Source: JACCXG01 sp963785755
Lineage (GTDB): Bacteria; Acidobacteriota; Vicinamibacteria; Vicinamibacterales; 2-12-FULL-66-21
Assembly: GCA_963785755.1 (NCBI GenBank)
Contig: CAWAXG010000012.1
Coordinates: 1 to 7,388, forward strand
Length of the DNA stretch: 7,388 nucleotides
Direction of reading: 5' to 3'
Shown: in pieces, positions 1 through 7,388 of the stretch
Numbering within the stretch: the first letter of the stretch is position 1
Layout of the letters: each line of letters begins with the position of its first letter
The notes under the pieces: generated by a model
The model's input: only the letters and a program-made list of their open reading frames with translations
What the model was told of the DNA's origin: nothing
Database searches by the model: none
Made by a program: the position numbers and the translations under genes

Positions 1-9
1 TGAACGGGA

Positions 10-339
10 GTGGGCAACTGTCCTGAAGGAGCACCGGATGGCGCCGAGCGTGCGTGTGGATGGTCGCCCGATGGCAGGCTGCTCTATCTTCTTCTGCTCG
101 AACGCGACGGCTTTCGCGACCTCTACGCGCAACGGATCGATCCGGCGCGCGGCACGGCGGTTGGAGAGCCGTTCATCGTGCAGCACCTGCACGACCCGCG
201 GCGGCGGTGGGGATCCACGTCTTTCGGCACGGCGATCGTCAGCAATGCCTTCATCTTCAGTCAGGTCGAGACAATCGGCAGCATCTGGCTGCTGAATCCC
301 GAGCCAGCGTCGCGGCGTGCACGAACCGCGAATGATTGA
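10..339 (+). CDS. C-terminal fragment of a PD40/TolB-like beta-propeller protein (probably the end of a frameshifted gene)
   Basis: The 109 codons encode one clear PD40 repeat (GWSPDGRLLYLL, about residues 17-28), followed by ERDGFRDLYAQRID and a tail ending near GSIWLLNPE. This resembles the extreme C-terminus of the large propeller proteins, often fused to Ser/Thr kinases, that are abundant in Acidobacteriota. Such proteins normally run to several hundred residues, so this is only the last blade or so. An in-frame TGA lies at 1-3 and the first possible start is a GTG at 10 with no ribosome-binding site. Frame 2 stays open from base 2 to 295 and begins EREWATVLKE, which could be the upstream continuation. 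A one-base shift near 30-45 would then join the two frames. The N-terminal part lies outside the window, so pseudogene, sequencing error and real short gene cannot be separated. The family call is from motif recognition. Confidence 0.6.
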   Translation: MGNCPEGAPDGAERACGWSPDGRLLYLLLLERDGFRDLYAQRIDPARGTAVGEPFIVQHLHDPRRRWGSTSFGTAIVSNAFIFSQVETIGSIWLLNPEPASRRARTAND

Positions 340-346
340 AGACAGC

Positions 347-359
347 GTGCCGACGGCAC
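347..359 (+). terminator. short GC hairpin after the PD40 fragment (weak terminator candidate)
   Basis: GTGCC, loop GAC, GGCAC form a perfect 5-bp stem starting 7 bases after the stop codon at 337-339. No T-run follows, so this is not a canonical intrinsic terminator. A second hairpin, CGGTCC / GGACCG with a 7-base loop at 373-391, follows it. Both are seen directly; their function is inferred. Confidence 0.25.
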
Positions 360-372
360 CGTAGGCTGCACA

Positions 373-391
373 CGGTCCTGGCGATGGACCG
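373..391 (+). terminator. 6-bp stem-loop in the gap before the cupin gene
   Basis: CGGTCC (373-378) pairs with GGACCG (386-391) around a 7-base loop. It lies between the PD40 fragment and the cupin promoter. It could be a U-less terminator or chance pairing in G+C-rich DNA; no T-tract is present. Confidence 0.2.
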
Positions 392-439
392 GACGTGATG
401 CGTGCCGCGTGCGTCACTGCGCCACCCAGGCGCACGAGG

Positions 440-445
440 TACGAT
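440..445 (+). promoter_or_regulatory. -10-like box TACGAT directly before the cupin start
   Basis: TACGAT matches the TAnnnT core of a sigma-70 -10 element and ends 5 bases before the ATG at 451. If used, transcription would begin at or next to the start codon and give a leaderless mRNA. No convincing -35 is visible (CTGCGC at the 17-bp position is poor). A GAGG at 436-439, 11 bases from the ATG, is a competing reading as a weak Shine-Dalgarno sequence. Confidence 0.35.
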
Positions 446-450
446 TGCGC

Positions 451-813
451 ATGCCGATTCTGATTCCAGCGCCCACGGTCATCACGGCCGCCGGCAACAA
501 GCCGAAACGGATTGAAGAGTACGTCGGCCGCGTCAACTCCGGTCACGCGGCGGTGAGCGTCGCCCGGATGGTGTCGCCCGGGGGATGGGAGGAGCCGGGT
601 CAGCGGCCGGCATTCGAAGAGGTCACCGTGGTGCTGCGCGGCCGGCTCCGCGTGGAGAGCGAGTCCGGCGTGCTCGACGTGCAGGCCGGGCAGGCGGTCG
701 TGACGCGCCCCGGCGAATGGGTCCGCTACAGCACGCCCGATCCCGACGGCGCCGAGTATGTCGCCGTCTGCCTGCCCGCGTTCTCGCCCGAGACCGTCCA
801 TCGCGACGCGTGA
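451..813 (+). CDS. small single-domain cupin protein, apparently lacking metal ligands
   Basis: This 120-residue protein has one cupin domain at about residues 35-110. The motif-1 region is PGGWEEPG...FEEVTVVLRGRLRV (about 43-68); the motif-2 region is AGQAVVTRPGEWVRYSTP (about 79-96). Canonical cupins carry His-x-His before the Glu in motif 1 and a His after PxG in motif 2. Here neither histidine is present, and only the Glu pair at 56-57 remains. A small-molecule-binding or structural role is therefore more likely than a metal-dependent enzyme, though this is inference. There is no signal peptide, so it should be cytoplasmic. The ATG at 451 is chosen because the domain begins cleanly there (MPILIPAP); an upstream in-frame GTG at 409 would add 14 residues that do not look conserved. 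It appears to be a single-gene unit with its own promoter. Substrate and pathway are unknown. Confidence 0.85.
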   Translation: MPILIPAPTVITAAGNKPKRIEEYVGRVNSGHAAVSVARMVSPGGWEEPGQRPAFEEVTVVLRGRLRVESESGVLDVQAGQAVVTRPGEWVRYSTPDPDGAEYVAVCLPAFSPETVHRDA

Positions 814-1067
814 CGCCGATCGCCGACAGGCGAACGACGAGGCGATGAGCCGGAACGAGCCAGCGATCGCGCGCTCGGCATCGGTGGCCATGGCCTGATT
901 GTAAATGTGCTCGACACCGGTTCGACGCGAACCTCGTGCCGCCGCATTTCCTGCCACGCCCGCCAATCAAGACGTACGCACAATCTTCGACGTTTCACGA
1001 ACAATCGCTGCAAAGACGGTCATTTTCTGAGGCTGCCCTCCGGCACGCCCTTCGCTCATGCCGGCGC
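814..1067. other. intergenic region between the cupin and Uma2 genes, no gene supported
   Basis: Reading frames on both strands here have arginine/serine-rich, low-complexity translations and no recognisable domain. Bases about 963-1030 are visibly richer in A+T than the surroundings. That stretch holds a direct repeat ACAATC (980-985 and 1001-1006, 21 bases apart) and a TTCG-N8-CGAA inverted repeat (986-1001). It could be upstream regulatory DNA for the Uma2 gene, but nothing identifies a regulator. Confidence 0.4.
820..833 (+). terminator. 5-bp hairpin just after the cupin stop codon
   Basis: TCGCC, loop GACA, GGCGA begins 6 bases after the TGA at 811-813. There is no T-run. It is a weak terminator or mRNA 3'-end candidate, reported mainly because similar hairpins follow two other stop codons in this window. 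Confidence 0.25.
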
Positions 1068-1073
1068 TACAAT
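1068..1073 (+). promoter_or_regulatory. -10 box TACAAT of the Uma2 gene
   Basis: TACAAT matches five of six bases of the sigma-70 -10 consensus. Transcription would start near 1079-1081. That leaves either a leaderless message from the ATG at 1079 or a roughly 23-base leader containing the GGGAG at 1091-1095 for the ATG at 1103. No good -35 is seen 16-18 bases upstream. Confidence 0.5.
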
Positions 1074-1090
1074 GAGCCATGCCCGGCCAT

Positions 1091-1095
1091 GGGAG
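1091..1095 (+). promoter_or_regulatory. Shine-Dalgarno GGGAG that decides the Uma2 start
   Basis: GGGAG lies 7 bases before the ATG at 1103, an ideal spacing. The alternative ATG at 1079 has no purine-rich site before it, only the TACAAT box. This favours the start at 1103. Confidence 0.55.
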
Positions 1096-1102
1096 CGACC
1101 GC

Positions 1103-1681
1103 ATGAAGCCAGCCCCCGACCGCATCAAGCTCACCTACGACGATTTCCTGCTGTTTCCCGACGACGGGAAGCGCCATGAGTTGATCGACGGAGAGCATTA
1201 CGTGACCCCGTCGCCGAACACGAAGCACCAGCGCGTGTCGGGCAACCTGTTCTTCCTCATGCGGGCCTGGCTCGAAGAGCACCCGATCGGCCAGGTGTTC
1301 TACGCCCCGTTCGACGTCGTCTTCTCCCGCTTCGATGTCGTCGAGCCGGACCTTCTGTATGTCTCGAACGCACGCATGACAGAAATCGTGACGACTCAGC
1401 ACGTCACTGGCGCTCCGGACATCGTCGTGGAGATCGGTTCTCCGGGTACACGCAAGCGGGACGAGACCATCAAGCGCCGGCTCTACGAACGATCCGGCGT
1501 GTCCGAGTACTGGGTACTCGATCCGGCTCTCGACGTCGTGCGGGTGTACCGGCGTGAAGGAGCGGCCTTCACCAGACCGGTCGAATTGTCGACCGAAGCG
1601 GGTGATGTGCTGACCACGCCGCATCTCGCCGGGCTCGAACTTCCATTGACGCGTCTCTTCGCGACATCGGGCTCGCAGTAA
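1103..1681 (+). CDS. Uma2-family (DUF820) PD-(D/E)XK-like endonuclease protein
   Basis: The 192-residue protein carries the signatures of the Uma2 family, which has the restriction-endonuclease fold. These are HELIDGE (25-31), TPSPNTKHQ (35-43), EPDLLYVS (81-88), DIVVEIGSPGT (106-116) and GVSEYWVLDP (132-141). Asp83, Glu110 and a basic residue in the following helix (Lys118 or Lys124) are the likely catalytic set by family analogy. The length is typical for a complete member. It is cytoplasmic with no signal peptide. Family members are named endonucleases by fold, and their real substrates and roles are mostly unknown. It stands alone with no partner or toxin-antitoxin mate next to it. The start at 1103 gives the usual MKPAPxRI-like beginning and has a Shine-Dalgarno site; an in-frame ATG at 1079 would add 8 residues. 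Confidence 0.88.
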   Translation: MKPAPDRIKLTYDDFLLFPDDGKRHELIDGEHYVTPSPNTKHQRVSGNLFFLMRAWLEEHPIGQVFYAPFDVVFSRFDVVEPDLLYVSNARMTEIVTTQHVTGAPDIVVEIGSPGTRKRDETIKRRLYERSGVSEYWVLDPALDVVRVYRREGAAFTRPVELSTEAGDVLTTPHLAGLELPLTRLFATSGSQ

Positions 1682-1739
1682 GGCAAGATCGCGGCTCGTG
1701 CCAGGGCGGGAGGAACAAGCCGGGACGTGCCGGCCGCGG

Positions 1740-1745
1740 TATGAT
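1740..1745 (+). promoter_or_regulatory. -10-like box TATGAT upstream of the cytochrome/quinoprotein operon
   Basis: TATGAT matches five of six bases of the -10 consensus in an otherwise G+C-rich 101-base gap. It would start transcription near 1752 and give a leader of about 30 bases containing the AGGAG at 1770-1774. No -35 resemblance is obvious. Its internal ATG (1741) is the alternative upstream start for the cytochrome, which is unlikely if this is the promoter. Confidence 0.45.
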
Positions 1746-1769
1746 CCGCGCCTCTAACATCCGTGCCCC

Positions 1770-1774
1770 AGGAG
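1770..1774 (+). promoter_or_regulatory. Shine-Dalgarno AGGAG fixing the cytochrome start at 1783
   Basis: AGGAG lies 8 bases before the ATG at 1783. The protein from 1783 begins with a clean signal peptide, whereas starting at 1741 would put 14 extra residues in front of it. Confidence 0.65.
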
Positions 1775-1782
1775 TGTGGCCG

Positions 1783-2562
1783 ATGATCGATCGCCGCCAT
1801 GCGTCTCTCGTCCTGTGCCTGCTGCTCGTGCCCCTGCTGCTGCAGGCCCAGTCCCGGCCCCTCTCCCAAGCCGATCCCGACGACCTCGCGGCGGGCAAAC
1901 GCATCTTCAACGCCCAATGCGCCTGGTGCCACGGCACTGACGGCGTCGGCGGATCCGGGCCGAGCCTGCAACGCGCCACGCTGAGGCACGCGGCGAGCGA
2001 TACGGATCTGGTGTCGATCCTGCGCAATGGCATCGGTGGCACCGAGATGCCGGGCTTCCAATGGTCGCTGACCGACACCATGGCGTGGCGGACGGCGGCT
2101 TACGTGCGATCGCTGGGGCGGACCACACCTGAGCCAATTCGCGGCGATGCCGAACGTGGCGCCGCACTCTACGAAGCGAAGGGCTGCCAGGCCTGCCATA
2201 TCGTCGCCGGACGCGGGACTGCGCTCGGACCTGAATTGACCGCGATCGGCGCGCTGCGGGGTGCGGCCTACCTGCGCGAGGCGATTGTGAAGCCCGAAGG
2301 GGCGCGGCCGAGCGGATATCTGGTCGTGCGAGCGACCGCACGGTCCGGTGGGGAAGTTCGCGGCATTCGCGTCGACGAAGACACGTTCTGGATTCACCTT
2401 CGTGACGCGGCAGGGACCCTGCACGTTCTCGAGAAGAAGGACTTGACGGACATCCAGCGCGACCAGACCGGCACGCTGATGCCGTCGTACGCCACGATGC
2501 TCGCCGCCGCGGAGCTCGACGATCTGGTCGCCTACCTGGCGAGCCGACGGGGTGCCCCATGA
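1783..2562 (+). CDS. secreted diheme cytochrome c, likely electron acceptor of the PQQ dehydrogenase
   Basis: This 259-residue protein starts with a Sec-type signal peptide: charged MIDRR, a Leu-rich core to about residue 20, and probable cleavage after QA near 22. Two cytochrome c domains follow. The first has CAWCH at 46-50 and a candidate axial Met89 in GTEMPGF. The second has CQACH at 135-139 and a candidate axial Met233 in TLMPSY. The second domain contains an insert of about 70 residues between heme motif and Met (about 155-225), predicted to be beta-rich. This resembles the 'putative heme-binding domain' found in planctomycete and acidobacterial cytochromes. It should act in the periplasm, taking electrons from the quinoprotein encoded next and passing them to the respiratory chain; that role is inferred from the neighbour. 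Its stop overlaps the start of the dehydrogenase by four bases (ATGA), which implies coupled translation. Confidence 0.92.
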   Translation: MIDRRHASLVLCLLLVPLLLQAQSRPLSQADPDDLAAGKRIFNAQCAWCHGTDGVGGSGPSLQRATLRHAASDTDLVSILRNGIGGTEMPGFQWSLTDTMAWRTAAYVRSLGRTTPEPIRGDAERGAALYEAKGCQACHIVAGRGTALGPELTAIGALRGAAYLREAIVKPEGARPSGYLVVRATARSGGEVRGIRVDEDTFWIHLRDAAGTLHVLEKKDLTDIQRDQTGTLMPSYATMLAAAELDDLVAYLASRRGAP

Positions 2563-4145
2563 GACACGCTGTTCCAACCGCGGCGTTCGTGCTCCTCGCC
2601 TGCGCCGTGCTCGCGCAGCGTGAACCGGCTTCGCCAGGCGACGCGATTCAGACAGGCGAGTGGCACACCTATTCCGGGACCCATCAATCACACCGCTATT
2701 CGCCGTTGACGCAGATCTCGACCGCGAACGTCGCCTCGCTACGACCGGTGTGGATGTATCAGCCGCCAGGCACCGGTCCACTCGAGGGCACCCCGATCGT
2801 CGCCAACGGCATCATGTACGTCACCTCCGGTCCCGCCGCGGTCGTCGCGCTCAGCGTGAAGAGCGGACGTCCGGTATGGCAGTGGTCGCGTCCCATTTCA
2901 GGCAGCGTGCTCAACCTGGGGTTTCCGCGGGTGAACCGCGGGGTCGCGATCCTCGACGAGACCGTGTTCGTGGGGACGCTCGACGGGTATCTCGTCGCGC
3001 TGGATGCGCGCAGCGGAACAGCGCGATGGACGGTCAACGTCGGGGACAATGCGACGGGGCATTCGATCACCGCGGCGCCACTCGTGGCGGACGGGAAAAT
3101 CGTCGTCGGCATCAGCGGCGGTGAAGCCGGCATTCGCGGCTATCTCGATGCCTACGAGCCGAAGACCGGCAAGCGCCTCTGGCGCTTCTGGACCGTGCCG
3201 GCAGCGGGTGAACCCGGCAACGAGACGTGGGCCGGGACGAGCTGGAAGACCGGCGGTGGCGCAACCTGGTTGACCGGTTCGTCCGATCCCGCGCTGAGAC
3301 TCGTCTACTGGGGCACCGGCAATCCGGCGCCCGACTGGAATGGTGAATCGCGCAAGGGCGACAACCTCTACACCTGTTCGCTCGTCGCCCTCGACATCGA
3401 TACCGGCCGCCTGCGGTGGCACTTCCAGTTCACGCCGCACGACACGCACGACTGGGATGCCAACCAGATTCCCGTTCTCGTCGATCGCGAGGTGGGCGGC
3501 CGCACCCGCACGCTCGTCGCGACCGCCAATCGCAACGGGTTCTACTACCTGCTCGATCGCGCGTCCGGTGAGTTCCTGCTGGCGCAGCAATACGCGAAGC
3601 AGACGTGGGCCAAAGGCATCGACCAGCGCGGGCGGCCCATTCTGATTCCAGGCATGGAACCTTCGGAGCACGGCACGCTGGTCTACCCGAGCCTGCAGGG
3701 CTCGACCAACTGGGCGAGTCCATCGTACAGCCCGCAGACGGGCATGCTGTACGTGCCGGTCCGTGAAATGGGATCGGTGTATTTCAAGAGCGACGTCGAG
3801 TACCGGCCAGGGACGTACTTCACCGGCGGAAGCGAGAAGCGTCTCGAGGACGAGGCGTGGGGCAGCGTGCGTGCGCTCGACGTGAGCACCGGCAAGACGA
3901 TGTGGGATTTCAAGCTGCCGTCACCACCATGGGGCGGCGTGTTGTCCACGGCCGGAGGCCTGGTGTTCGGCGGCTCGAATGAGGGAAATGTCTTCGCGCT
4001 CGACGCCAGGACCGGTCAGGCGTTGTGGCAGTTTCAGGCCGGCGGCGCCGTCCGCGCCAATCCGATGTCGTTCGCGGTGGACGGCCGTCAGCACGTCGCA
4101 ATCGCAGGGGGCCGGGCGTTTGTCGTGTTTGCCCTGGATCGATGA
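2559..4145 (+). CDS. secreted PQQ-dependent alcohol dehydrogenase-like quinoprotein
   Basis: The 528-residue eight-bladed propeller has a signal peptide (core 8-19, probable cut after VLA) and repeated tryptophan-docking motifs such as LVALDARSGTARW (145-157) and VFALDARTGQALW (478-490). By analogy with methanol dehydrogenases, Glu189 (SGGEAG) and Asn255 (WGTGNP) are metal ligands. Trp237 (GGGATW) stacks on PQQ, and Asp298 in PHDTHDWD is the catalytic base. Asp300, two residues later, matches the extra acid that marks lanthanide-dependent XoxF-type enzymes. The adjacent Cys-Cys pair of the classical family is absent: the corresponding stretch reads LNLGFPRVNRG (118-128). The protein oxidises an unknown alcohol, sugar or aldehyde in the periplasm. 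It is somewhat shorter than typical methanol dehydrogenases (about 600) and has no heme domain of its own, consistent with using the upstream diheme cytochrome. A lipobox-like LLAC at 12-15 is a weaker alternative for export. Substrate cannot be read from sequence. Confidence 0.92.
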   Translation: MRHAVPTAAFVLLACAVLAQREPASPGDAIQTGEWHTYSGTHQSHRYSPLTQISTANVASLRPVWMYQPPGTGPLEGTPIVANGIMYVTSGPAAVVALSVKSGRPVWQWSRPISGSVLNLGFPRVNRGVAILDETVFVGTLDGYLVALDARSGTARWTVNVGDNATGHSITAAPLVADGKIVVGISGGEAGIRGYLDAYEPKTGKRLWRFWTVPAAGEPGNETWAGTSWKTGGGATWLTGSSDPALRLVYWGTGNPAPDWNGESRKGDNLYTCSLVALDIDTGRLRWHFQFTPHDTHDWDANQIPVLVDREVGGRTRTLVATANRNGFYYLLDRASGEFLLAQQYAKQTWAKGIDQRGRPILIPGMEPSEHGTLVYPSLQGSTNWASPSYSPQTGMLYVPVREMGSVYFKSDVEYRPGTYFTGGSEKRLEDEAWGSVRALDVSTGKTMWDFKLPSPPWGGVLSTAGGLVFGGSNEGNVFALDARTGQALWQFQAGGAVRANPMSFAVDGRQHVAIAGGRAFVVFALDR

Positions 4146-4150
4146 AGCGC

Positions 4151-4164
4151 GCCGGTACCCCGGC
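4151..4164 (+). terminator. 5-bp hairpin after the quinoprotein gene
   Basis: GCCGG, loop TACC, CCGGC starts 5 bases after the stop at 4143-4145. No T-run follows. It lies upstream of the kinase promoter and could end the cytochrome/quinoprotein transcript, but it is weak as an intrinsic terminator. Confidence 0.3.
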
Positions 4165-4167
4165 AGG

Positions 4168-4194
4168 CTGACCCGCTGCCACCTGAACTATAAT
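4168..4194 (+). promoter_or_regulatory. promoter of the kinase gene: perfect TATAAT (4189-4194) with CTGACC (4168-4173)
   Basis: TATAAT is an exact -10 consensus and stands out in this G+C-rich DNA. CTGACC at 4168-4173 matches four of six bases of TTGACA but with a short 15-base spacer. Transcription would begin about 4200-4202, at or next to the CTG codon proposed as the kinase start, so the message would be leaderless or nearly so. Confidence 0.6.
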
Positions 4195-4201
4195 CCTGCG
4201 T

Positions 4202-6880
<2,679 letters not shown>

Positions 6881-6884
6881 GGCT

Positions 6885-6902
6885 GTCGGGCTCTACCCCG
6901 GC
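6885..6902. terminator. hairpin between the convergent kinase and VOC genes
   Basis: GTCGGG / CCCGGC (one G-U pair on the plus strand) with a 6-base loop spans the 12-base gap and overlaps the VOC stop codon at 6893-6895. Its position suits termination of converging transcripts, but it lacks a T-run on either strand and the stem is poorer on the minus strand. Confidence 0.25.
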
Positions 6903-7282
6903 TGTCGCTCACCAAACCAGTAGCAAAGGCCATCAGGCGCGATGACGTAGAACACGTTCCAGGCGACGCCGTCGCGACGCTCGACGTCGAAGTTGGAGTG
7001 CTCCTTGTGGAGCCCGTTGGCATTGAACTCCGCGAACAACGACTCCAGGCCCTTCACGTGGAAGGCACACCCGTTCTGCGAGGGATCGCCGCCGTTTTCC
7101 GCGAGCCCGATCTGAACCTGGTCGCGCGTCAGTACCGCTGACTTGTGCGGCGCGTCGCTGCGCGATGAGACCTGGAAGCCGAGCACGGTTTCGTAGAAGG
7201 GAATCGCTGCGGCGAGATCCGGCACCGGCAGGTTCATGTTGTCACCCTGATAGCCGAATGCCTTTTCGAGCGTTGCCTGCAT
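6893..7282 (-). CDS. VOC-fold (glyoxalase/bleomycin-resistance/dioxygenase superfamily) protein
   Basis: The 129-residue protein is one pair of beta-alpha-beta-beta-beta modules. The first has MNLPVPDLAAAIPFYETVLGF (about 16-36) and QVQIGLAE (55-62). The second has CAFHVKGLESLFAEF (72-86) and FYVIAPDGLCYWFGE (111-125 or so). These match the family pattern of a 'pv-D-..-FY..-vLGF' first helix and a C-terminal PDG...GE strand. Candidate metal ligands are His75 and the Glu of FGER. The usual first-strand His seems to be Asn17, so metal use is uncertain. The members include glyoxalases, ring-cleaving dioxygenases and resistance proteins, and sequence alone does not say which. The ATG at 7282 is preferred over an in-frame ATG at 7321 because a strong GAGGGAGG precedes it and the domain starts there. 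It is cytoplasmic and convergent with the kinase gene. Confidence 0.87.
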   Translation of the reverse strand: MQATLEKAFGYQGDNMNLPVPDLAAAIPFYETVLGFQVSSRSDAPHKSAVLTRDQVQIGLAENGGDPSQNGCAFHVKGLESLFAEFNANGLHKEHSNFDVERRDGVAWNVFYVIAPDGLCYWFGERQPG

Positions 7283-7286
7283 GATG

Positions 7287-7294
7287 CCTCCCTC
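7287..7294 (-). promoter_or_regulatory. Shine-Dalgarno GAGGGAGG before the VOC gene
   Basis: Read on the minus strand, GAGGGAGG ends 4 bases before the ATG at 7282, with the GAGGG part 7 bases away. It decides the start at 7282 over the longer form from 7321. Confidence 0.65.
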
Positions 7295-7311
7295 AGCCGG
7301 GTGCGTCGATC

Positions 7312-7323
7312 GAGTGAACACTC
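7312..7323. promoter_or_regulatory. palindrome GAGTG-AA-CACTC in the VOC leader (possible operator)
   Basis: A perfect 5-bp inverted repeat with a 2-base centre lies about 30 bases upstream of the VOC start codon, between the proposed -10 box and the ribosome-binding site. This is a usual place for a repressor site or leader hairpin. The palindrome is short and no regulator gene is adjacent. Confidence 0.25.
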
Positions 7324-7353
7324 ACGGGCCAACAGTGGCTCCCCTTTCAGCGG

Positions 7354-7359
7354 ATCATA
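7354..7359 (-). promoter_or_regulatory. -10-like box TATGAT of the VOC gene
   Basis: On the minus strand TATGAT (five of six consensus bases) would start transcription near 7347 and leave a leader of about 65 bases containing the palindrome and the Shine-Dalgarno site. No good -35 is seen in the remaining bases of the window. Confidence 0.4.
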
Positions 7360-7388
7360 CAGTTGCGGCGTACTGGCGAGTAACGCCG

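Noticed and set aside
726..1013. minus-strand frames over 726-1013, including one reading VEHIYNQAMATDAERAIAG near 855-915
   Set aside because: One short stretch looks protein-like, but the frames run antisense into the cupin gene, become Arg-rich, and have no start signal or domain.
1079..1102. 8-residue N-terminal extension of the Uma2 protein from ATG 1079
   Set aside because: No Shine-Dalgarno site there, while ATG 1103 has GGGAG at ideal spacing and gives the usual family N-terminus. Kept as an alternative because of the TACAAT box.
907..1179. plus-strand 90-codon frame before and into the Uma2 gene
   Set aside because: Composition is Arg/His/Ser-rich, it overlaps the start of the Uma2 gene in another frame, and it has no domain.
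1103..1681. Uma2 protein as part of a defence or toxin-antitoxin system
   Set aside because: No partner gene, no mobile-element signature and no other defence gene in the window; solitary Uma2 genes are common in such genomes.
1483..2781. 432-codon open frame on the minus strand across the Uma2 and cytochrome genes
   Set aside because: It is antisense to two genes with unmistakable motifs (Uma2 signatures, two CxxCH heme sites). Its translation is Arg/Ala-rich with no domain, as expected of a shadow frame in G+C-rich DNA.
2898..3671. 257-codon open frame on the minus strand inside the quinoprotein gene
   Set aside because: Antisense to conserved PQQ propeller motifs, no ribosome-binding site, no recognisable fold.

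Overview
The window looks like a chromosomal piece of a G+C-rich Gram-negative soil bacterium, most likely an Acidobacteriota of the Vicinamibacteria type. The basis is family content, not a database search: a Hanks-type Ser/Thr kinase fused through one transmembrane helix to a periplasmic PD40/TolB-like propeller, a second PD40 C-terminus at the left edge, a solitary Uma2 protein, and a cytochrome c plus PQQ-dehydrogenase pair. No tRNA, rRNA, CRISPR array, insertion sequence or phage gene is visible.

Layout, left to right. (1) 10-339 (+): C-terminal piece of a PD40 propeller protein, with an in-frame stop at 1-3; it is probably the end of a frameshifted or interrupted gene. (2) 451-813 (+): small single-domain cupin lacking the usual metal-binding histidines. 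(3) 814-1067: intergenic, no gene supported. (4) 1103-1681 (+): Uma2-family (DUF820) PD-(D/E)XK-like protein. (5) 1783-2562 and 2559-4145 (+): two-gene operon with an ATGA stop/start overlap, encoding a secreted diheme cytochrome c and a secreted PQQ-dependent alcohol dehydrogenase-like quinoprotein. (6) 4202-6880 (+): the receptor-like Ser/Thr kinase, whose natural N-terminus appears to begin at a CTG codon just after a perfect TATAAT box. (7) 6893-7282 (-): VOC/glyoxalase-fold protein, convergent with the kinase and only 12 bases from it.

How the genes may work together. The clear functional unit is the cytochrome/quinoprotein operon: the PQQ enzyme would oxidise an alcohol, sugar or aldehyde in the periplasm and pass electrons to the diheme cytochrome. 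Its active site carries the Asp-x-Asp pair associated with lanthanide use but lacks the vicinal cysteine pair of classical methanol and ethanol dehydrogenases. The kinase could be a periplasmic sensor, but nothing in the sequence ties it to the operon. The cupin, Uma2 and VOC genes look like independent single-gene units.

I do not see a convincing new multi-gene system. The points most worth checking are the CTG and possibly leaderless start of the kinase, the metal-site composition of the quinoprotein, the -10-like boxes that sit 5-7 bases before start codons, and the broken gene at the left edge.
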